This document shows, one piece after another, positions 58,127 through 64,000 of a DNA stretch of 64,000 nt; the stretch's first letter is position 1, and each line of letters begins with the position of its first letter. Position numbers and translations under genes: made by a program. Below the pieces are notes generated by a model. It saw only the letters and a list, made by a program, of their open reading frames with translations. It made no database searches and had not been told where the DNA came from. This stretch comes from Actinomycetes bacterium (GTDB taxonomy: Bacteria > Actinomycetota > CALGFH01), in NCBI GenBank assembly GCA_036000965.1, contig DASYUT010000288.1, positions 33,630-97,629 on the forward strand, given 5' to 3'.

Positions 58127-60301
58127 TCAGAGCGTGCCCTGGCCCTCGTCCCGGCGCTGCTCGGGCTCGGCGGGCTCCGCCGGCACGCCGACGCCGAGCT
58201 GGGCCTTGATCTTGTCCTCGATGTCGCGGGCCAGCTCCGGGTTGTCGCGAAGGAAGTTGCGGGCGTTCTCCCGCCCCTGCCCGAGTTGGTCGCCGTCGTA
58301 GGTGAACCAGGCCCCCGACTTCTTGATCAGCCCGACGTCGACCCCGACGTCCAGCAGGCTCCCCTCCCTGGAAATTCCCTGACCGTAGAGAATATCGAAT
58401 TCCGCGGATTTGTAGGGAGACGCCACCTTATTCTTCACAACTTTTGCCCTAGTCCTATTTCCAACGACATCGGGGCCGTCTTTTAGCGATTCAATCCGGC
58501 GGACGTCGAGCCGGACCGAGGCATAGAACTTGAGCGCGCGGCCGCCCGGGGTCGTCTCCGGTGAGTTGTGCACGACCACACCGTCGGCCAGGTAGTTGTG
58601 GCTGCCCTCGACCTCGATGTCGAAGCGGTGGGTCGAGCCGTATGGTGGCTTCGGCTCAACGGCAAGTACTGGCATCGGCATCAGCTCGTCCCGCATCGGC
58701 GCAAAGACCGGCTCGACTTGAAACTGGCCGCGGTAGCGAGGCAGCAGCTTGTACTGCATGGACGGGTGGACGAAAGGCGCAATGAGGGCGTGCAGTTTGG
58801 CCGTCTCGTCCTTGGGAAAGATCAGCACGGCCTTGCCGGCGCGTTGGATCAACTTGGGCCGGATCCCCCAAGTGTCGGCCAGGTAGGCGAGCAGGCGAGT
58901 ACGAGTCGAGGGTTCCATCGCTTGGATGCAGATCTCGGCCCGGCCGCTACCATCCCTTGTCCGCTTCTGGACGCCCTTTGCCCGGAGCGAGAAGGAACCG
59001 CCGTCCATATACCAAACGGCGAGCGACAGCGGCGTAAGCGACTTCAAGAAGTCATAACTGAAGACCTTCTTGCCGCCAATGTAGACGGCTTCCCGGAGTG
59101 GAGCCAGCTCGACCAGCGGCTGAACATCGTAGGACACCGCTCCGCTGGCGTTTGTGGACCGGGAGGCTCGCAAGTTGGCGAAGAGGAAGCCCTTCCAGTC
59201 GCAGTACTCCGCTTGGCGGATCCCATGGCCAAAGCGGTATCGGGCTGCAAGACCGTTCTGAGAAGGACTGAGGGCACTATCGCCCATCAGGCCACCCAAC
59301 AGTACCTTCCACTGGAAACCAGAGAGGTGCTGGGCGACGACGTGCATAACTCGGTCACCGACGGCAAGTTCCTGGGCCTCCCGCCAGCCTCCCGGCGTTC
59401 TGATCTTGTGGTTCGGAGTGCACGCGAAGTACGAGCGGCCGCGGCGGTCAGGGCGGGCCACAGTGACCTTCAGGAAGTCGCGAGCGGGACCGTTGTCGAA
59501 CCACTTGACGACGCGCTTAGGCACAACCGCGCCGATCTCTGGATCGTACGAGAGCACCTCCACCGGAAGCTTCTCAGCGACGATCTTACCGATTCGTTCC
59601 TGCTTACCGTTAGCAAGCGTTACACGTGTGTTCGCGTGAAAACAACCGAACAACACACCGATCTTCTCCCGTAATTGGTTGATGAAAATGGCGGTGGTTT
59701 TTGATTTGGAGATGGTACCGGAGAGCTTGCGGAGGGCCTGGCTCATGAGGCGGGCCTGGAGGCCGACGTGGGCGTCGCCCATCTCGCCCTCGATCTCGGC
59801 CCGGGGAACCAGCGCGGCCACCGAGTCGATCACGATCACGTCCAGGGCGCCGGAGCGAATCAGCATGTCGGCGATCTCCAGGGCCTGCTCGCCGGTGTCG
59901 GGCTGGGAGATCAGCAGCGCATCGGTATTGACGCCGAGGTTACGGGCGTAGGTCACGTCAAGGACGTGCTCGGCGTCGACGAAGGCGGCGATCCCGCCGG
60001 TGCGCTGCGCCTCGGCGATGACGTGCAGCGCCAGGGTGGTCTTGCCCGACGCCTCGGGGCCGAAGATCTCGACCACCCGGCCGCGCGGCACCCCGCCGAT
60101 GCCGAGGGCGAGATCGAGGCCGAGACTCCCGGTCGAGATGGCCTGGACCGGGTCGGCCGGGCCGTCGATGCCCATACGCATGACCGAACCCTTGCCGAAC
60201 CGCTTCTCGATCTGGAGCAAGGCGACTTCCAGTGCCTGCTCGCGTCCCACGGTCCCTCCCCGCATACCGTCGTTGCGGGCAGCAATATAGGACGCGGCCA
60301 T
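58127..60301 (-). CDS. recA: recombinase RecA precursor with intein
   Basis: 724-residue precursor from the ATG at 60301, after GGGAAAGGGA. The RecA parts include [13 protein letters not shown] (Walker A), [19 protein letters not shown] and [13 protein letters not shown]. After the intein they continue [20 protein letters not shown]. Splicing would yield a 364-residue RecA. RecA coats single-stranded DNA, drives strand exchange and triggers LexA self-cleavage. A LexA box lies 62 bases upstream. recX is not next to it; an amidase remnant is. Confidence 0.97.
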   Translation of the reverse strand: MAASYIAARNDGMRGGTVGREQALEVALLQIEKRFGKGSVMRMGIDGPADPVQAISTGSLGLDLALGIGGVPRGRVVEIFGPEASGKTTLALHVIAEAQRTGGIAAFVDAEHVLDVTYARNLGVNTDALLISQPDTGEQALEIADMLIRSGALDVIVIDSVAALVPRAEIEGEMGDAHVGLQARLMSQALRKLSGTISKSKTTAIFINQLREKIGVLFGCFHANTRVTLANGKQERIGKIVAEKLPVEVLSYDPEIGAVVPKRVVKWFDNGPARDFLKVTVARPDRRGRSYFACTPNHKIRTPGGWREAQELAVGDRVMHVVAQHLSGFQWKVLLGGLMGDSALSPSQNGLAARYRFGHGIRQAEYCDWKGFLFANLRASRSTNASGAVSYDVQPLVELAPLREAVYIGGKKVFSYDFLKSLTPLSLAVWYMDGGSFSLRAKGVQKRTRDGSGRAEICIQAMEPSTRTRLLAYLADTWGIRPKLIQRAGKAVLIFPKDETAKLHALIAPFVHPSMQYKLLPRYRGQFQVEPVFAPMRDELMPMPVLAVEPKPPYGSTHRFDIEVEGSHNYLADGVVVHNSPETTPGGRALKFYASVRLDVRRIESLKDGPDVVGNRTRAKVVKNKVASPYKSAEFDILYGQGISREGSLLDVGVDVGLIKKSGAWFTYDGDQLGQGRENARNFLRDNPELARDIEDKIKAQLGVGVPAEPAEPEQRRDEGQGTL
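58565..59644 (-). other. RecA intein, 360 residues, LAGLIDADG type
   Basis: The element starts at Cys ([15 protein letters not shown]) and ends VVVHN before Ser of SPETT, at the same place as the M. leprae RecA intein. Block A, the TPNHK block B, and the C-terminal [22 protein letters not shown] blocks are intact, so splicing should work. Two LAGLIDADG-like segments, [12 protein letters not shown] and [11 protein letters not shown], mark the homing endonuclease; whether it still cuts is unclear. Confidence 0.95.
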
Positions 60302-60362
60302 AACAAGTCCCTTTCCCAGTCGCGTTGAGCCGGGCCGGCCCGAGTCGGCGAGCGCCGTACCA

Positions 60363-60376
60363 CGAACACGTGTTCG
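60363..60376 (-). promoter_or_regulatory. LexA (SOS) box of recA
   Basis: CGAACACGTGTTCG is a perfect palindrome matching the actinobacterial LexA consensus CGAAC-N4-GTTCG. It is 62 bases upstream of the recA start. A TTGTAT -35-like hexamer adjoins it on the minus strand. Confidence 0.85.
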
Positions 60377-60405
60377 ATACAACGATCATAACCGGATCTG
60401 GGGAG

Positions 60406-61185
60406 GCTGGCGAGCGGCCGGGGACCTTCAGGATCGCCCGGCGGGTCGCCCGCGACCGGGTGCTCTCCACCGTCGACCCGCAGGCGCGCCATACCCGCAA
60501 GACCAGCGCGGCCCGCCGGGACGGCTACAACGCCCATGTCGCGGCCGAGCCGGAGTCCGGGCTGTTCACCGAGTGCGCGTTGACCGCAGCGAACGCCGCA
60601 GACGGGCCGACCGGCGTCCAGCTGCTCGACGACGAGGAGCCTGGCCTGGAAGTCCTGGGTGACTCGGCCTACAGCAGCGGGGAGACCCGCGCGGCGCTTC
60701 GGGCCGCCAAGCACACCCAGACGATCAAGCCGGCGCCGCTGGCTGCGGCGGTGCCGGGCGGGTTCACCAAGCACGACTTCACCATCGACCAGCAGGCGGG
60801 CACGGTCGGCTGCCCAGCCGGCTATCGGGTCCACATCACCGCGTCCGGGCAGGCCAGCTTCGGCATCCGCTGCCAGCGCTGCCCACTGCGGCAACGCTGC
60901 ACGACCGCGACCGGCGGGCGCACGATCCACGTCCACCCGCACGAAGACGAGCTGCGCGCCGCCCGCCGCCGCGCGACCACCCGCGCGTTCGCCGACAGCT
61001 ACCGGCGCTGGCGGCCGATGGTGGAACGGTCGATCGCCTGGCTGGTCGCCGACGGCTGCCGGCGGGTGCCCTACCACGGGATCCAGCGCAACCACATGTG
61101 GCTGTCGGTCCGGGTCGCCGCGCTGAACCTGCGCCGGCTGCTCATCCGGGCCTGGCCCGCCGGGACGAGGCCTGGGTGCTGGCCT
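60406..61185 (+). pseudogene. IS1182-type transposase, 5'-truncated remnant
   Basis: The frame shows GTFRIARRVARDRVLSTVDPQARHTRKT, LGDSAYSSGETRAALR, a Cys-rich FGIRCQRCPLRQRCT and MVERSIAWLV, the C-terminal half of IS1182-family DDE transposases. The N-terminal half with the first catalytic Asp is missing. The remnant begins only about 30 bases beyond the recA LexA box, so an insertion or deletion has replaced what once flanked recA. The C-terminal boundary near 61185 is approximate. Confidence 0.8.
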
Positions 61186-61359
61186 GACCGGCCAGCCCAG
61201 CCACCACCCGGCCCAAACGCGATCCCCACCATAGCAAGCCGCCACATCCATCCGCGCGACCCACCACTGCACTGCTACAGAGATGACCGTCCGGACAGGA
61301 TCAGCGATCTTCAGCGGCCTCTAGGAGGCGGCCGTGGCTTGTGCATCGCGCGAACGCCT

Positions 61360-61626
61360 TTAGGCGCAGTCGCGGCACAGCTGGCGCCGGCGGTCGGCGA
61401 GCTGGCTGCGGTGCTTCACGAGGAAGCAGCTCTTACACACGAACTCATTGTGCTGCACGGGCAGCACCTTGGTGGTGAGCGACTCGCGGGCCTCGTCGCG
61501 GCCGAGCGTGAGCAGCGCGTCGTCCTCGTCCTCGTCGTCGGTGACGGCGGGCTGGTCGGCCTTGGCGATCAGCTCCTCGAGGGAGGCCTCGACCTGACCC
61601 TCCTCCTCTTCCTCTGGCTCTGCCAC
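61360..61626 (-). CDS. DUF4193 family protein
   Basis: 88 residues. A long acidic N-terminus (EPEEEEEGQVEASLEELIAKAD, TDDEDEDDALL) precedes a zinc-ribbon-like C-terminus: EFVCKSCFLVKHRSQLADRRRQLCRDCA, with Cys-x2-Cys pairs. DUF4193 is, as far as I know, confined to actinobacteria and of unknown function. It has GGAG-like sequence before the start (AAGGAGATGC). Confidence 0.92.
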   Translation of the reverse strand: MAEPEEEEEGQVEASLEELIAKADQPAVTDDEDEDDALLTLGRDEARESLTTKVLPVQHNEFVCKSCFLVKHRSQLADRRRQLCRDCA

Positions 61627-62134
61627 GGTGATGCATCTCCTTGTAGATTCGCGCGTGGCGTCCCCGGGTAACGTGCGCTAGTTGGCGGTTGTTCCCAGGC
61701 ACCGCGGCCGGGACGCTGGCAACGTCTGGGGTGCCGAGGGCTCTATGGGCGGTGGCTCCGGCCCGCCCGGGGCGTTCAGGGGTTACGACACGCACCGGCT
61801 GCATGCCATGGCGCCGGGGCTCGTGGGCTAGACCATCGAACGGGCCGGAGACCAACCCACAGCATGCCACCGAATCAACTGACCGAGCGGTCTGTGCGGC
61901 ACTCCTGTGAATAACCTCCGACCTGCCCGGATGATATGTGACGGCCCACGGAAGACACGGTGCAGGACACTTGCACTCCGCGCGTGAACGGTGGCGAAGC
62001 GGCGAGGGCGGCCCGGGGGGACGCCTCGCCCCCGTCCGGCTGGCTCAGTCAGCATGGAACGGCCGGCTCCAGTCCGCATCTGCGTGGGTCACCCACACTG
62101 AGCGGGCGGAGCCAACATACGGAAGGAGCCGGCC
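61627..62134. other. gene-free region upstream of the IS110-type transposase
   Basis: 508 bases with no supported gene. The right half probably belongs to the insertion element's left end. A stem at 62001-62010 with 62022-62030 (GGCGAGGGCG with CGCCTCGCC, one bulge) lies about 105 bases before the transposase start. IS110-group elements encode a bridge RNA in such a region, but I could not fold it or define the element boundary. Confidence 0.45.
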
Positions 62135-63235
62135 GTGGCCAGTGTGTCGCATCTCACCCCGATCCATCTTGGCCTGGACGTGCACCGAGACACGATCTCG
62201 GTGGGGATCCTGGCCCCAGACCAGCAGGTCCCCGAGGTCGACCGGATCCCCCATGACGAACCGTCGGTGCGCAGGCTCGTTGGCCGTCTGGGTCATCCCC
62301 GCCGGCTGCGAGCCTGCTACGAGGCCGGCCCCACCGGGTTCGAGTTGGCCCGGCTGCTTGCCAGCATGGGGGTGCGCTGCGAGGTGATCGCCCCGTCGCT
62401 CATCCCCCGGGCGCTCGGTGACAAGGTCAAGACTGACAAGCGTGACTGCCGTCGGCTGGCTCGGCTGCACCGCGCCGGGGAGCTGATCGCCATTCGCATC
62501 CCGACCGTCCAAGAGGAGGCCGTCCGGGATCTGTGCCGCACCCGCGCCGATATGGTCGCTGACCGCACCCGCGCGCGGCACCGGCTGTCGAAGTTCCTGC
62601 TGCGCCACGGCCGCGTCTGGCGCGGTGGCGCCACCGCGTGGACCCAAGCGCACGAACGCTGGCTGCTGGCCCAGCAGTTCGACGAGCCCGCGCTGCGGGC
62701 GACCTACGCGCATTACCGGGTGGTGCTCCAAAGCCGCGACGTGCACCTGGACGCGATCGAAGCCGACCTTGCCGGCTGGTATGACCGGCCGCCCTTCGCC
62801 GAGCAGGTGGCCCCCTTGAGCGCCTACCGGGGCGTGACGCGGCTGGGCGCGCTCACGCTGGCCGCCGAGGTCTGCGACTGGCGCCGGTTCGCCCAGGCCA
62901 GCCAGTTCATGGGGTTTTGCGGGCTGGTGCCCAGCGAGTACTCCAGCGGCACCCAGACCCGCCGCGGGCATCTGACCAAGGCCGGCAACGCCCACCTGCG
63001 CGCCCAGCTGGTCGAGTCGGCCTGGTCCTACCAGCACCGGCCAGGGGTGGGCACCCAGATCGCCGGCCGCCAGCAGGGCCTGGACCCCCAAGTGATCGCG
63101 CGGGCGTGGGCAGCCCAGCTGCGGCTGTGCGGCCGGTTCCGCCGCCTGGCCGCCCGGAAGACCTCCAAGAACGTGGTGGTGGCCGCCATCGCCCGCGAGC
63201 TCGCCGGATTCTTGTGGGCCGAGATGACCGCATGA
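62135..63235 (+). mobile_element. IS110-family transposase, intact gene
   Basis: 366 residues from a GTG after AAGGAG. The N-terminal RuvC-like domain starts HLGLDVHRDTISVGIL and includes TDKRDCRRLARLH, giving the acidic residues of the DEDD site. The C-terminal Tnp_20 domain has VTRLGALTLAAEVCDWRRF, FMGFCGLVPSEYSSG and RRGHLTKAGNAHLRAQLVESAW with its conserved serine. Length and motifs are complete, so the element may be active. IS110 members use a bridge RNA to choose targets. Confidence 0.93.
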
Positions 63236-63701
63236 GCCTGTCGGATGCCCACCACGCCAACGCAGCTGCTCGGGATCGGCCGAGGAGGTGAGCTGATCTG
63301 TACGACGCGCCGGGGCGCCACCGTCGCAGGACCGATCCCCGTCAGTTCTATGCGCGCCGGCCTGGCCGGCGGCGTTCCTAGTCAGGGGCACCTTCCTGCG
63401 GATCGCCGACCTGCGGTCCCAACCCGCGTACATCAGTGTGGTGGTCTGCCGATCCACCATGCCCCGGCGCGTCGTGCCCACCCAACCGCTCGGCCACCAC
63501 CGGGTGCGCTCCACTACCACCCCCACGCCAGCGAGCATCTCAAAGTCCAGCGCGGTCTGCGCTGCTGCCCCCTGCCCTGAAACCCAACCATCCACCAGGC
63601 AAGACGGTCCCTTGACAAGCCGTTCCACATCAGAGCTTTTGCGCCACTTGAGGTTGGCGGATGGTGGCGTGCTGGCCGGAGCTTCCCGGCCGATGACAGA
63701 G
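63236..63701. other. gene-free region downstream of the IS110-type transposase
   Basis: 466 bases. Open frames here do not resemble proteins. A CCCTTGACA motif at about 63610-63620 resembles right-end sequences I remember from actinobacterial IS110 elements, so the element may end near 63625. Inverted or direct repeats defining the end were not found by eye. Confidence 0.4.
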
Positions 63702-64000
63702 CTAGCCAGGGAGGTCCTCCGGGCGCTTGGCGGCGAGCTCGCCGTGCAACAAGCCGGTCGACTGGCCGACCTCGATGAGGTAGCCGTCCGGGTCCCGCAG
63801 GTAGCAGCGGATCTCCGCGCCGCGGTCGATCGGCGGCGTCACCAACTCGGCCCCCTTCGCCGTCCACTCCTCATAGCAGGCCCAGATGTCAGCGACCCGC
63901 AAGTTCAAGAAGATCGAAGTGGTGTCGCCGGGCTGGTAGTCCACCACCGAGATGCCCGGCTTGTCGGGGGTGGGCGGCCCGCCGGGGTTCATGATGATCC
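63702..64000 (-). CDS. VOC (glyoxalase/bleomycin resistance) family protein, start outside window
   Basis: The frame from the stop at 63702 continues open to the right window edge. KPGISVVDYQPGDTTSIFLNLRVADIWACYEEWTAKGAELVTPP and IRCYLRDPDGYLIEVGQSTGLL show the C-terminal half of a VOC beta-alpha-beta-beta-beta module. An ATG at 63992 is unlikely to be the true start because family proteins carry a preceding half-module. Function is unknown. Confidence 0.85.
   Translation of the reverse strand, partial: IIMNPGGPPTPDKPGISVVDYQPGDTTSIFLNLRVADIWACYEEWTAKGAELVTPPIDRGAEIRCYLRDPDGYLIEVGQSTGLLHGELAAKRPEDLPG

Noticed and set aside
61187..61671. Continuation of the IS1182 transposase frame to 61671
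   Set aside because: Similarity ends near LNLRRLLIRAW; beyond it the frame is antisense to the DUF4193 gene.
1..64000. tRNA, rRNA or tmRNA genes
   Set aside because: I found no cloverleaf with a TTCGANTC-type T-loop or conserved rRNA text by eye on either strand.

Overview
The window is very GC-rich, with strong third-position G/C bias and frequent GTG starts. It reads as the chromosome of an actinobacterium outside the best-known genera. The lineage markers are a mycofactocin gene cluster, an NDMA-type alcohol dehydrogenase, a probable F420-dependent LLM oxidoreductase, a DUF4193 protein, a recA gene carrying a Mycobacterium leprae-type intein, and a palindromic actinobacterial LexA box. 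I cannot name the genus from the sequence alone.

Layout. 1-10343 (minus strand): an exopolysaccharide operon with a polyprenyl glycosylphosphotransferase, an asparagine synthase-like enzyme, a two-domain oxidoreductase, a heparinase II/III-like protein, a nucleotide-sugar dehydrogenase and a glycosyltransferase cut by the window edge. 10922-13304: a HxlR regulator divergent from a cytosolic HtrA-like protease, then a lipoprotein. 13324-20990 (minus): a five-gene operon of two membrane-anchored beta-propeller proteins, a large FtsX-type permease and two ABC ATPases. 21203-29340: a phytoene-dehydrogenase-like flavoprotein, Mrp, TatB, a membrane HtrA protease, an O-methyltransferase, a propeller protein, an ACT-DUF5612 protein and a 5'-truncated MFS gene. 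29474-36693: a CDF transporter, an unknown membrane protein, a HisN-like phosphatase, an EamA transporter, a 52-residue membrane protein, an XRE-cupin regulator, an M20 amidohydrolase and a carboxylate-amine ligase.

36811-50417 (plus) is a tightly coupled mycofactocin operon: a hypothetical gene, mftF, mftA, mftB, mftC, two FadH/OYE-type flavoproteins, an ETF/FixABCX-like electron-transfer set, mftE and a mycofactocin-type SDR. It has no mftD-like gene and no mftR. Convergent to it are a MoxR-VWA fusion and the NDMA-dependent alcohol dehydrogenase, a classic mycofactocin client. This suggests a complete local route from precursor peptide to cofactor, to alcohol oxidation, and to reoxidation through the ETF branch.

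53844-64000: an LLM oxidoreductase, PepA, a cupin, a second HxlR regulator divergent from a YceI protein, an amidase remnant, recA with its intein and LexA box, an IS1182-type transposase remnant, DUF4193, an intact IS110-type transposase, and the start-less end of a VOC protein. Short tandem duplications recur throughout, both between genes and inside the linkers of the mycofactocin proteins.
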